Assembly (NCBI GenBank): GCA_009746045.1
Contig: RPFO01000027.1
Span: 4,774,177 to 4,838,176 of the forward strand
DNA from: Mesostigma viride
Lineage: Eukaryota; Streptophyta; Mesostigmatophyceae; Mesostigmatales; Mesostigmataceae
Reading direction: 5' to 3'
DNA: 64,000 nt
The translations under genes were made by a program, and so were the position numbers. The notes beneath the pieces are model-generated. The model saw nothing but the letters and a program-made list of their open reading frames with translations. It did no database searches and was not told the origin of the DNA. Of this stretch, positions 1-9,012 are shown in pieces. Position 1 is the stretch's first letter; the number at the start of each line of letters is the position of its first letter.

Positions 1-1
1 C

Positions 2-370
2 GTGCGGCGCGAGCGGGGAAAGTTTGTCAACATCAAAATCCCCGAACCCCAGCTGAAGCTCCAGGTCGAGATTGTCCCCGCCACGCTGTGGCAGAAGGCA
101 TCCAGGGGCGGGGGTGGTGCCGGCGCCAGTAACGACAAAGGCGACGGCCAGAATTACCTCAAGATCGGCGTGAAGGTTCAAAGTGAGTCCTCTCAAGACA
201 GGCATGGCCTCCTGGGCCAGTTCCTGCGGTCAAGCACAGGGTTCACACCGTGGTTCAAGGCGCTGGGCCGGCTGTCCCGTCACGAGGGCGAGGTGGATCA
301 TTACGTGACGACGGGCATTCTTAACCCCGACTGCAAGTACTCGCAGTTCCAGGCGCCGGCGCCGCGCTGA
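2..370 (+). CDS. 3-prime end of an unrecognised protein gene (partial)
   Basis: An open frame enters from the left edge and runs about 122 codons to a TGA at 368-370. The methionine near its start is not necessarily the start codon. The peptide is mixed and soluble-looking, with a short Gly/Ala-rich stretch (about residues 36-48) and a GLLGQF motif near the middle. GLLGQF-like motifs occur in the C-terminal domains of some vWD- and ITIH-type secreted proteins, but that resemblance is too short to assign a family. The C-terminus (about residues 85-122) includes VDHYVTTGILNPDCKY. No membrane segment is visible. An AT-rich segment follows the stop, as expected of a 3-prime UTR. It is probably the last exon of a host gene starting outside the window. 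Confidence 0.5.
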   Translation: MRRERGKFVNIKIPEPQLKLQVEIVPATLWQKASRGGGGAGASNDKGDGQNYLKIGVKVQSESSQDRHGLLGQFLRSSTGFTPWFKALGRLSRHEGEVDHYVTTGILNPDCKYSQFQAPAPR

Positions 371-612
371 TAAGTTATAAATATAGTTTTTATTCAACAT
401 ATTGTGGATTGGAGCAACCGAACCAATGTGCTGATTGCAGTGGACGCGACGGGTAGACATGCGAGTAGTGCTATTTTTTCTTACTTATGGATAGATTAAG
501 TGAGACAGTGAGATATTTATTTCTATTGCTATTGTCTAATTGGTGGTGAAGGTATTGTCGAGGCAAGCAGCAAATATATACTAAATGCTGCTAAGCGCTG
601 GGACGCGAAAGT

Positions 613-876
613 TTAAGTAGCTCCAACACGTATTCGAACTAGGACCTCTGGCCTGATTCCGCGGCTATATGGGTCTCCTGATCTTGATATGGGTCTCCTG
701 ATCTGAAGGCATCCCAAGTTACAGCCCAACTGCGAAAAAACTCTATACCGGAGAGTTCTGCCAGTATGAGGAAATTGTGCTAGATATTCTACTTGAGCTA
801 ATGGTGTGCAGGAGTACTTCACACCTCTCCACTCGATACCAAAGGTATCGAAAACTGAAACAGGTAGTATCGACAA
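613..876 (-). repeat. SINE-like repeat with tRNA-like 3-prime end, copy 1
   Basis: On the minus strand this segment carries a GTGAAGTACTCCTGCAC block and an A-box-like TAGCTCAAGTAG, and ends in AGAGGTCCTAGTTCGAATACG, where GTTCGAATAC resembles a pol III B box. A diverged copy with the same order of blocks lies in the opposite orientation at about 5217-5450, on the other side of the transposon at 974-5172. A 25-bp block (GATCAGGAGACCCATAT type) is tandemly duplicated inside. The identity as a SINE is inferred from the boxes and from having two copies. Confidence 0.4.
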
Positions 877-923
877 CGGCTGGATCTGAACACAAAATCC
901 GGTTCAGGGGGAATGAATGAATA

Positions 924-973
924 AATTAATTAATTAATTAATTAATTAATTAATTAATTAATTAATTAATTAA
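924..973. repeat. (TTAA)n tract
   Basis: A pure AATT/TTAA tract directly abuts the left TIR of the transposon. The last eight bases (TTAATTAA) are repeated directly after the right TIR at 5173-5180. Similar tracts elsewhere in the window are 3-prime tails of LINEs, so this may be a LINE tail used as the target, a duplication, or both. Confidence 0.9.
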
Positions 974-989
974 GGGGAGGGGACACCCC
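974..989 (+). repeat. left terminal inverted repeat of the transposon
   Basis: Reads GGGGAGGGGACACCCC directly after the TTAA tract, and pairs with 5157-5172 with one mismatch. Confidence 0.8.
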
Positions 990-1490
990 TAAAGGGCACT
1001 TTTCTGGAAACCATACCTATGCATGAGCTAAAAATCCAATTATGATTGGGGACCATAAATATGATAAAAAAAAAATTTTCCAGCCACTTGGGGGGGGTAC
1101 TAGCCCCCACCATACACCGGTAACACGCTAAAAATAGAAAAAGACGCTATTTTAGTCACATTTTTTCTAGGACAATGGGCAAACATATTGGGACCAAATC
1201 ATATATTTCCATATAGTTCCCTGACTTTTGAGAAAGTCTGCCTAATTTTGAGCACAAAATAACCATGTTTAGACACATTGATGGATTTCCCCGCAAAAAG
1301 GGTACTTTTTTAATCAAAAAAAAATAAAACAAATCATAAACACATGCAATAGTGCCAAATCATATATTTTCAAATATTACACGTTGGGAGACATGCAGCC
1401 CCAAATTTTCAGGTCATTCTGACAAGCGCAGCCCTATTTGATGGATATTCCTAGATCGCCACCTGACAGCGCCAGACACTAGCAAAATGC

Positions 1491-3930
1491 TCATTCATCA
1501 TCACTATAGGCGCCCCCAGGCTCGCAGTCTTGGCAGTACCACTCCCCCTTTGGCACAGTTTCGAGGGTGAGTCCCGTGCACAGCATGTGGGCCCCCTGCA
1601 CGCAATCGGTGCCACCACAGATGAGAAAGGGGTTGTGAGTTGTGTGTGTGGGGCCCCGCAGAACATGCACAGTCTAGCATCAACATCCATGTCATCCCCA
1701 TCCTCATCCCCTGCCCCCCCTTCCTCATAGTGCACCCCCTTGCTGTATGTGCAGCGGTCCTGCTTGCCCTCCTTCCAGTGCCTTTTCTTCTTCTCTAACT
1801 TCCTTTTCATCTTGCGCCGCTTCCAGTCATGCTGCCCCTTCAGCTGCTGCTGCCACTCCCTCTTGGTGATGATGGTCCCCAGCTGCGCCTCGACAGCGGG
1901 GGTCACTGTCACACCCAGTTCCTCTGCATCCTCTAGCCACCACTGTTCACCGTGCTGCACGTGCAGTATGCCCACCGCGCATGCACCTGGGTACAGCCCT
2001 GCCCCGAACCCGCCCTTCCCACCGGGGACAGCCCTGATCTGCTGGGAGTGCAGGAACTCATTCCTGTTGCTGCTGGCATCGTGGGTGCAAGCCTCCAGAA
2101 TGTCCATCGTGGTGTACTTGTCCCAGACAGCCTTGACCAGCCCCAGCACATCCACGGTCACCCCCTGCGGCGTGCTCGCCGCGACGGGCAGCCACGTGGT
2201 CCCACCCCACCCGGGCGTTGTGTCCCCCACCACAGAGCCACACCACTGCTGCTCAACATGCGGCTGGCTTGGATCCGCTTGCCGCACATAGTTAGGCCAC
2301 TGCTCACACTTGTCGTGCTTGTTAAAGTAGTGCAGCAGTGCGTTGCCTAGTGCCCCCTTGAGGTGGACTGCCCCCATGTGCCCGTTGGCATGGATGCATG
2401 TGCGGAAGGAATAACACATGGAGTTCACTGTGGGGTCATCTAGCACCCCCCTGAGCTTGCCCAGGTGCTCCTTCTTGAGCTTGGTCAGTGCATTGTACAA
2501 ACACCCCCCCAAGTGATTGATGTCTTCCTTCTTCTCGGGGATGAGGCCTGCCTCTGCGAGGAAGTTGTCCTCTTTGACCCGTGCAAACCAGGTGGTGTCA
2601 CCATCGCTAACCACCTCAGCGGCGTACAAGCGTTGGGCCATTGGCTTTGGCAGCACCTCCTTCTCCCCTCCTGCCCCCTCCTCCCCTGCTGCCCCCTCCT
2701 CCCGTGCTGCCCCCTCCTCCCCGTGCACCACCTGCCCCGTGCTGATGCCCGCAACCGTGGATGCCAGGTCACGCAGCAAGAAGACAGCCCCCTCCCCTTC
2801 CATGCTTCTACTACTGCCTGTGTGGTTGAGATAGCACGCATGGGGCCCGGGCTCCTTGCCTGCCTTGCTAGCCACCTCGCACGCCTGACACCACTTGCCA
2901 TGCAGAGACATGGTGCCCCACACACAGCCCAGTGCCATCGTGAATTATGGACTGCTGGCCAAAGGGGGATGCAAAACCCCGGTTGGGCCATGACCCATCC
3001 AGCGTCAGGCGGCAGCCCTGCCTCCCCTCCCCATCTACCCCAAAGCGCTGGTGCTCCTGCTCCCATGCCCGCACCGTCTCCCTATTCTCCATTAGCTGAT
3101 CGTGCAGGTGCTCCTTGACAATAGACGTGGCAGCTGCGACATCCTTACGCCACGTGCTATGCCCAGTGGTGCACCTCAGCCCTAGGAGCGTGGCTAGCCG
3201 CACAAGCACGGGCTGGCTGATACCAAACAACACCCCAGCCACTGCCATGAGGCTGTTGAGCATGTTGCGATCCACACCTGGCCGCAGGTCCGAGTTAGGG
3301 GAGAGGATGTCTTTGGTACACCACCATGGCCCGCCATCCACCCCCGTGCAGCTGCTATTAGTGCACCACAGCACCACAGAAGATGGGCTGCCACGATCAG
3401 ACCCCGCATGCATCTCAGGTTCTCCTATCTTGACAGTGCACATCTTGCATGACGGGCATGCCATGGCACCAACGATGGCCTCAAGATTGTGTGCATCTAC
3501 CAGCAAACGAGGCATCTCAAGCGGCATGCCACGAGTAGGGCAAGGCGCAGTCTGACGCGAGGCCTGTACATACCTTGATGTGATTTCCTCGCGAGTCAAT
3601 CTTCTTCGGCGATGGCCCATACAGCTCCGGTGCCTTTCTTTTGCGCCCACTGCTCGACGGCGTTGAAAGCGCACCACCCTCGCTGCCAGGGGTCGATCCA
3701 GTTGCCGGTGTTGCTGGGCTGACGCTTGTAATTGATGCCCTGCTTTTCTTTTTATTCGACTGTGTGCGCCGCCGACCTGGGCCTTTCTCTTTCGTCGAGC
3801 CGCGAGGGCGCCCCCTGCCCCTGCGTTGCGGCGTTGCTGCTGCCTCAAAATCGGTGCCTAACCACGCAGCGGATGTCTCCTTAAGTCGCCGTGACCGCTG
3901 CGCCCCTGCACCTTTGCCGGGATTCGGCAT
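1491..3930 (-). pseudogene. Mutator-like DDE transposase with AT-hook N-terminus and C-terminal PHD finger, frameshifted
   Basis: Starts at ATG 3930 with a basic N-terminus containing an AT-hook-like GRGRPRG. A 58-bp intron (about 3516-3573) has a strong AAG|GTATGT donor and joins in phase. The core then reads MACPSCKMC, WRKDVAAATSIVKEHL and DGSWPNRGFASPFG (first catalytic Asp), then a C-x2-C, CYLNHTGSSRSMEGEGA and SDGDTTWF (second Asp), then INHLGGCLYNAL. This order matches the Mutator-like transposase domain known from invertebrate and protist elements. A +1 frameshift near 2912-2925, in a GT/G run, separates the two Asp motifs. A second shift near 1650, in a CA run, separates CMFC from CGGTDC, HMLC and CQDC; together these form a complete C4HC3 PHD finger before the TGA at 1491. 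The third catalytic residue was not assigned. Either this copy is decayed or the assembly has indels. Confidence 0.8.
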
Positions 3931-3976
3931 TTCTACTGTTTGCGGGACTAGTTATATATTGCACGAAAAAAACCAG

Positions 3977-4216
3977 TTATCTGTCGGACGTGGGTATGAA
4001 GCCCACGTACTCGGAATCTGGAAAACGAGCGCGAATAATTTTGTAAATTTTTTCGGGCAGCTCTTTGGCACTCCCGTCTGGCTCGCACCACCCCAGTTTC
4101 GCAGCAAACCAGCGATATGCTGCGTTTCTAAACTTATTATTCGAGTCTGTGACCTCCTTGGGAGGGGTGTGATTTCTGCCGGCCGAGCCGAGAATAATTA
4201 GCTGTTCCCGCGACAC
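3977..4216 (-). CDS. small unrecognised ORF inside the transposon
   Basis: A 79-codon ORF lies about 50 bp upstream of the transposase start, on the same strand. It is charged and contains FRNAAYRWFAAKLGWCEPDG and ELPEKIYKIIRARFPDSEY, more like a folded domain than random sequence. It could be an upstream exon of the transposase or an accessory ORF. I tried to join it to the next ORF by a short intron and found no junction in the right phase. Confidence 0.35.
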   Translation of the reverse strand: MSREQLIILGSAGRNHTPPKEVTDSNNKFRNAAYRWFAAKLGWCEPDGSAKELPEKIYKIIRARFPDSEYVGFIPTSDR

Positions 4217-4604
4217 GATTTGTTCAACATCAAAAGTAGCATACCCATTGTCAAGGACATGGTCCTTGTATTTGTACCCACCTGACCTGGCTAGATAGAT
4301 AGAGGCTCTTGTACAGGAGCCACTGTTTTTTATCCCGTTGGATTTGGCCTACAAATGAGAAAGTTGTGGCCAGTTTTAGTAATCAGGGATTAGTACCTAT
4401 GCCAAGTGGATCCTTATAGGCAGCTGACAAATCTGTCTATGTCAGCTGACCTATGACATGTCAGATGAGAATCTATGACAGGACAGTTGACTGATTGACA
4501 TGTACACTGTGCATGTCAGATGTGGCGCTGATATGTTCACGCCAGATTTACTTCATCATCATCAGATCACACACAGAGAGATCTTTTATTAAATAGTTAG
4601 ATTA

Positions 4605-4680
4605 CTGTGCAGCAGTTACAAGTTAAGACTGTACATCAGTTACAAGATAAGGCTGTACAGCAGTTACAAGATAAGATTTA
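4605..4680. repeat. short tandem repeat, about 27-bp unit, three copies
   Basis: CAGTTACAAG followed by TAAG(A/G)CTGTACA recurs three times in the noncoding right part of the transposon. Subterminal repeats of this kind can bind transposase, but that is only a possibility here. The rest of 4217-5156 holds nothing recognisable. Confidence 0.6.
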
Positions 4681-5156
4681 TTCTTGTCTAGATCTGATTG
4701 GTAGCCTGTACACTGACCTAACCTGATTGGTGGCCTGAGTATTACATGAGAATATTCCTATGCACATTCCTAGCCAGCCAATCAGGTCATTCCAGTTTTC
4801 TGCCTGTGTTTTTTCCTCGAGTTAATAAAACAACTGAGGAGCCTTGCCAAAGGTACTCCTCACTATCATTCTGCCTCAAACTGAGTCTCTGTCTCTTTGC
4901 TTCCATCCTCCATAGCCTGTACCTGCAAGGACAGGCACATTTGGGTTCCAATCACAAGCATTGTAGAAGGCAAACCCATTAGTTCTTTCAACACCCATTT
5001 TTATTTTTCCACGCTACCATGGCCTGAATAGCCGCGTCTTCTAGAGCCTGATCGTCAATCACCGCCGCCATCGCACCTTCGTCTTGCCCAATTTTTCCGT
5101 GCACGTGAAATTTTAGGTTCGGTTCCGGCGCGAATTTTTTGGCGCCAAAAAATTCG

Positions 5157-5172
5157 GGGGTGTCCCGTCCCC
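5157..5172 (-). repeat. right terminal inverted repeat of the transposon
   Basis: Reads GGGGTGTCCCGTCCCC on the plus strand. Its reverse complement matches 974-989 except for one base, and it is followed by TTAATTAA. Confidence 0.8.
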
Positions 5173-5216
5173 TTAATTAACACGTAAGAGCGTTATGTGA
5201 GCATAAGTCCTCACGT

Positions 5217-5450
5217 TGCGAGACTGAACAAGTCTCGCGTGCAGACACGTGTGTAGTACTCCTACAGTCACAGATCTCGAGTGATTTATCTAGTACCAAA
5301 TCCGACAGGCTTGCATCACTCCCCGGACAGGAGAACTTTTGCGGATGACTGTAGGTGTACTTTGGCGATGCCATGGTAACCGGAGACGTCCGTCCTATAG
5401 TCAGCGAAAGTTGGTGCGAGAGGTCCCCAGTTCGATTACGGTCGGATTCA
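5217..5450 (+). repeat. SINE-like repeat with tRNA-like 3-prime end, copy 2
   Basis: Shares with copy 1 (613-876, minus) the block GTGTAGTACTCCTACAG, a TTATCTAG segment, a GGCGATGCC segment, and the ending AGAGGTCCCCAGTTCGATTACG. The end resembles the T arm of a tRNA, but the stem does not pair well, so it is not called as a tRNA gene. Confidence 0.4.
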
Positions 5451-5519
5451 TTTGCAGATCGCGTTTTTCCACGTCTTCCGCGGCCCGGCACTGAACGCAA
5501 ATGGTTTTCACCTTTGCGG

Positions 5520-6675
5520 AGTGCCTGATCAGAATAAGTCCTCAGTACAGTCGAGTGGGATGGGATGGGATGGGATGGGATGGGATGGGATGGGATGGGA
5601 TGGGATGGGATGGGATGGGATGGGATGGGATGGGATGGGATGGGATGGGATGGGATGGGATGGGATGGGATGGGATGGGATGGGATGGGATGGGATGGGA
5701 TGGGATGGGATGGGATGGGATGGGATGGGATGGGATGGGATGGGATGGGATGGGATGGGATGGGATGGGATGGGATGGGATGGGATGGGATGGGATGGGA
5801 TGGGATGGGATGGGATGGGATGGGATGGGATGGGATGGGATGGGATGGGATGGGATGGGATGGGATGGGATGGGATGGGATGGGATGGGATGGGATGGGA
5901 TGGGATGGGATGGGATGGGATGGGATGGGATGGGATGGGATGGGATGGGATGGGATGGGATGGGATGGGATGGGATGGGATGGGATGGGATGGGATGGGA
6001 TGGGATGGGATGGGATGGGATGGGATGGGATGGGATGGGATGGGATGGGATGGGATGGGATGGGATGGGATGGGATGGGATGGGATGGGATGGGATGGGA
6101 TGGGATGGGATGGGATGGGATGGGATGGGATGGGATGGGATGGGATGGGATGGGATGGGATGGGATGGGATGGGATGGGATGGGATGGGATGGGATGGGA
6201 TGGGATGGGATGGGATGGGATGGGATGGGATGGGATGGGATGGGATGGGATGGGATGGGATGGGATGGGATGGGATGGGATGGGATGGGATGGGATGGGA
6301 TGGGATGGGATGGGATGGGATGGGATGGGATGGGATGGGATGGGATGGGATGGGATGGGATGGGATGGGATGGGATGGGATGGGATGGGATGGGATGGGA
6401 TGGGATGGGTTGGGATGGGATGGGGATGGGATGGGATGGGATGGGATGGGATGGGATGGGATGGGATGGGGATGGGATGGGGATGGGATGGGATGGGATG
6501 GGATGGAGGGAGCTAGCTATCTAAGACCTAGTTACGGGGTTGTGGGCACCACGGCCTGAATCACTGTGAATGCCAAACTGGGTCACACGCGGAGCCCGCA
6601 CTGACTTGGGGGTGGTCTCCTTCGTGACTACCTGCCACCTAGCCTTGCAAACCATCTGCCTCCGTATTACAGACA
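5520..6675 (-). mobile_element. LINE-B 3-prime end carrying an expanded pentamer satellite
   Basis: Reading the minus strand from 6675: TGTCTGTAATACGGAGGCAG, the KETTPKS-coding stretch, the CGTGGTGCCCACA stretch and CCTAGTTA-related 3-prime UTR match intact LINE-B copies (9025-9765). The short ATCCATTCCATCCCATG stretch of the normal 3-prime UTR is replaced here by about 950 bp of (ATCCC)n, followed by ACTGAGGACTTATT. The remnant is noncoding. Confidence 0.65.
5556..6508 (+). repeat. (GGGAT)n satellite, about 190 units
   Basis: A 5-bp unit is repeated without error from 5556 to about 6409, then with scattered extra G bases to 6508. The three long open frames across it (Met-Gly-Trp-Asp-Gly repeats) arise because the unit has no stop codon and are not genes. 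Runs of GGG every five bases give strong G-quadruplex potential on the plus strand. Confidence 0.98.
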
Positions 6676-6800
6676 TAGAGTTGGCTTGATGTTGTAGATA
6701 GATTAGACCGGTAGGATTGTGTGTTCCCATCCATCCATCCATCGGGGTTAATGCTCCGTGACTCCCCAACGGGAGCACGAGTCTAATTAATTAATTCATC
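6676..6800 (+). mobile_element. LINE-E 3-prime tail fragment
   Basis: TAGATAGATTAGACCGGTAGG, then CATCCATCCATCC, then CGGGGTTAATGCTCCGTGACTCC / CCAACGGGAGC, then TTAATTAATT. The same tail ends the LINE at 63128-64000 and the scrap at 20341-20415. It has no coding content. Confidence 0.65.
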
Positions 6801-6810
6801 AATTCATTCA

Positions 6811-7040
6811 TTAATTACAGACATGCCAGGGGGCTGCCCGGCCTGGCGTGAGCCCATTGCAACGCATGTAACACATACCCACGCCTAGCCTGTCCCAGAA
6901 AGTCCACGGGTGGCGCCCCGGCCGCGCTCGGCCCGCCCGGCACGCCATGTGAGAACAAAACGATGCTGTATAGCCGATGCTAGCTCCACCAACCAAGCGT
7001 ATATTTACATTTAGCCATTCACATTCATCATCCTGAACGA
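6811..7040 (-). mobile_element. LINE-B fragment, inverted
   Basis: Minus-strand sequence resembles the coding end of LINE-B (GRARPGRHPWTFWDRLGVGMCY reading, then GLTPGRAA). A stretch of about 50 bp near 6996-7040, ending ATTCATCATCCTGAACGAC, also occurs in the repeat at 7690 and 11800 and appears inserted here. Confidence 0.5.
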
Positions 7041-7446
7041 CCAAGCCCGCCCAGCCTGGGCGATATGTCCTCACCTGGCGTGCCCCAGGCCGCGCGCGGC
7101 AGGGCGCGCGCCGCCACCCGTGGACTTAATTTTCGTGATAGACTCGGCATGGACATACATGTGCTACACTAGACGTGACGGGCTCACCGCCCGGGCAGCC
7201 TCCTGGTTTGTCTGTAATATGGAGGCAGATGGTACGCAAGGATAGATGGCAAGTAGTGATGAAGGAGACCACCCCCAAGTCTGTGGGGGCTCTGCGTGTT
7301 ACCGCGTATGGCATTCATAGCGATTCGGGCCGCGGTGCCCACACCCCTGTAACTAGGACCTAGATAGCTTACACCATCCATTCCATCCCATGTTCCCCTC
7401 CCACTGAGGACTTGTGCTCACGTGACGCAGTCACATGTCTATTAAT
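7041..7446 (+). mobile_element. LINE-B 3-prime fragment, 5-prime truncated
   Basis: From CAAGCCCGCCCAGCCTGGG through the KETTPKS-coding stretch and the 3-prime UTR to a CACGTGACGCAGTCACATG hairpin and TTAATTAA. The reading frame carries small insertions relative to 9025-9609. Confidence 0.7.
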
Positions 7447-7690
7447 TAATGGAGGCAGATGGTACGCAAGGATAGATGGCAAGTAGTGATGAAGGAGACC
7501 ACCCACAAGTCTGTGGGGGGTCGCGTGTGACCGCGTATGGCATTCATAGCGATTCGGGCCGCGGTGCCCACACCCCTGTAACTAGCTAGGACCTAGATAG
7601 CTTACACCATCCATTCCATCCCATGTTCCCCTCCCACTTCATTATGCTCACGTGACGCAGTCACGTGTCTATTAGCTAATTAATTAATCC
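7447..7690 (+). mobile_element. LINE-B 3-prime fragment, second tandem copy
   Basis: Begins TGGAGGCAGATGGTACGC immediately after the TTAATTAA of the previous copy and ends with the CACGTGACGCAGTCACGTG hairpin and another TTAATTAATTAA tract. Two truncated copies therefore sit head to tail at a TTAA tract. Confidence 0.7.
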
Positions 7691-7790
7691 TGAACGACTC
7701 GAAAACGCGGACAAGATAACGGCAGGCTCGAGCTACCATAGGCCGGATTCTCCCGATTTCTGGCCTGCGCTGGTTGTCTCCTTGGTATAT
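7691..7790 (+). repeat. element X, long copy ending GGTTGTCTCCTTG
   Basis: From TCCTGAACGACTCG through GGCAGGCTCGAGCTACC and TCTCCCGATTTCTGG to CTGGTTGTCTCCTTG. The reverse complement is found at 11703-11815 and a shorter form at about 46250-46305. The constant end is always the CTCCTTG side, as expected for a 3-prime end of a retroelement. No ORF is visible. Confidence 0.6.
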
Positions 7791-7817
7791 AGTTGTCGAG
7801 CCTGGTGGCGAAGAGTC

Positions 7818-7851
7818 TCTTTATCAAAGAGACAACCAGCGCAGTCTTTAT
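7818..7851 (-). mobile_element. element X micro-insertion with 7-bp TSD
   Basis: Twenty bases (7825-7844, the last 20 nt of element X with one change) lie between direct repeats TCTTTAT at 7818-7824 and 7845-7851. The rest of 7852-7994 is AT-rich and unremarkable. Confidence 0.65.
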
Positions 7852-8008
7852 AACTGAAATTACGGATAGATAGTTATCACTAGTAGCACTAACTTAACAG
7901 GTTTTTAGTACCTAGCCTAGCCGGCCTAGGGGGCAGGGCTCCGCGGCCGGATTGCATGCACAATTTTGGCATGTATAGGGTGACCCGCGCTTTCATATAT
8001 ATAAAACA

Positions 8009-8388
8009 CGGGTGGTGCCCTTTGTCCTGGAGGAGTTTGGGGCCATGGGGCCCCTGACCTCCGCCTTCTTCAAGGAGTGTTGCCGGCTCCGGGAGGACCG
8101 GCTGGACCTGGAGGGCCAGCGGGCCCCATGGTCGGCGCGGACCTGGACGTCATATTGGCGTCAGCGCTTGTCGGTGCATGGCGCTGACTCGGGCCATGGC
8201 TGACATCATGCTCCGCCGTACGCGGGCTGATTTTGCGGTGCAGCAGGGCTATTAGGTTCCTCCCGTTAGGAGTTTCCATTGGTCTTATCGTAGTATAGAG
8301 ATTTGACATGGCTCTGTATAGAGGTTTATAGCTGGGCGTTTGCTTTGGTTTGAGTGATTTCACTCTGCTGTAAGTAATTATATTATTA
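8009..8388 (+). mobile_element. RLE-LINE 3-prime fragment between 14-bp TSDs
   Basis: Encodes the last part of the RLE-LINE protein (VVPFVLEEFGAMGPLTSAFF onward, shifted near 8178), then the family 3-prime UTR ending CTGCTGTAAGTAATTATA. ATATATATAAAACA stands at 7995-8008 and again at 8389-8402. Confidence 0.8.
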
Positions 8389-8402
8389 ATATATATAAAA
8401 CA

Positions 8403-8656
8403 TATATATATTAAAAATATAATTACTTACAGCAGAGTGAAATCACTCAAACCAAAGCAAACGCCCAGCTATAAACCTATATACAGAGCCATGTCAAAGC
8501 TCTATACTACGATAAGACCAATGGAAACGCCTAACGGGAGGAACCTAATAGCCCTGCTGCACCGCAAAATCAGCCCGCGTACGGCGGAGCATGATGTCAG
8601 AACATAATATATATAATATATATGATGTCAGAACATATATATATAATATTTTTATA
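8403..8656 (-). mobile_element. RLE-LINE 3-prime fragment, inverted partner
   Basis: The reverse complement of the same tail, giving tail-to-tail arms of about 195 bp with 8202-8398. A third ATATATATAAAAC follows at 8657-8669. Near its 5-prime edge ATGATGTCAGAACATA is duplicated about 30 bp apart. Confidence 0.75.
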
Positions 8657-9012
8657 ATATATATAAAACCCGCGCCGGCACTTGCTCATTGCCGTTTCTG
8701 TGGCTCGCCCCTTGGCTCTTCAGTAGCCATGTGGTTGGTGCCTCCCAGGCGGCGGGCTACACGGCGGATCGGGCTGAGCGGGCCAAGCTCACGGCCCATG
8801 GGGACGTCGGGGACCACCGTGTGGTGCCCTTTGTCTTGGAGGAGTTCAGGGCCATGGGGACCCTGACCGCCGGCTTCATTAATTAATTAAGGACGGAGTG
8901 CTGCCGGCTCCGGGAGCACCGCCTGGACCTGGAGGGCCAGCGGGCCTCTTGGTCAGCGCGGACCTGGACATCTTATTGGCGCCAATGCCTTTCGGTAGGG
9001 ATTACCCGGGTT

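Larger units (their letters stand above)
974..5172 (-). mobile_element. TIR DNA transposon with Mutator-like transposase
   Basis: The element is about 4.2 kb. Its 16-bp ends, GGGGAGGGGACACCCC at 974-989 and the reverse complement of GGGGACGGGACACCCC at 5157-5172, match at 15 of 16 positions. TTAATTAA flanks both sides. The only substantial coding region is the transposase on the minus strand. TTAA flanks are typical of Kolobok and piggyBac elements, whereas the transposase reads as the Mutator-like type, so I leave the superfamily open. It is probably inactive because the transposase frame is broken twice. Confidence 0.8.

Noticed and set aside
5385-5450. tRNA gene
   Set aside because: Only a T-arm-like stretch (GGTCCCCAGTTCGATTACG) is present. 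The stem does not pair and no acceptor or anticodon arm can be folded; it fits a SINE end better.
5452-6559. Three overlapping ORFs of 319-354 codons with Met-Gly-Trp-Asp-Gly repeats
   Set aside because: They exist only because the GGGAT unit has no stop codon in any frame on this strand. There is no start context or unique coding sequence around them.
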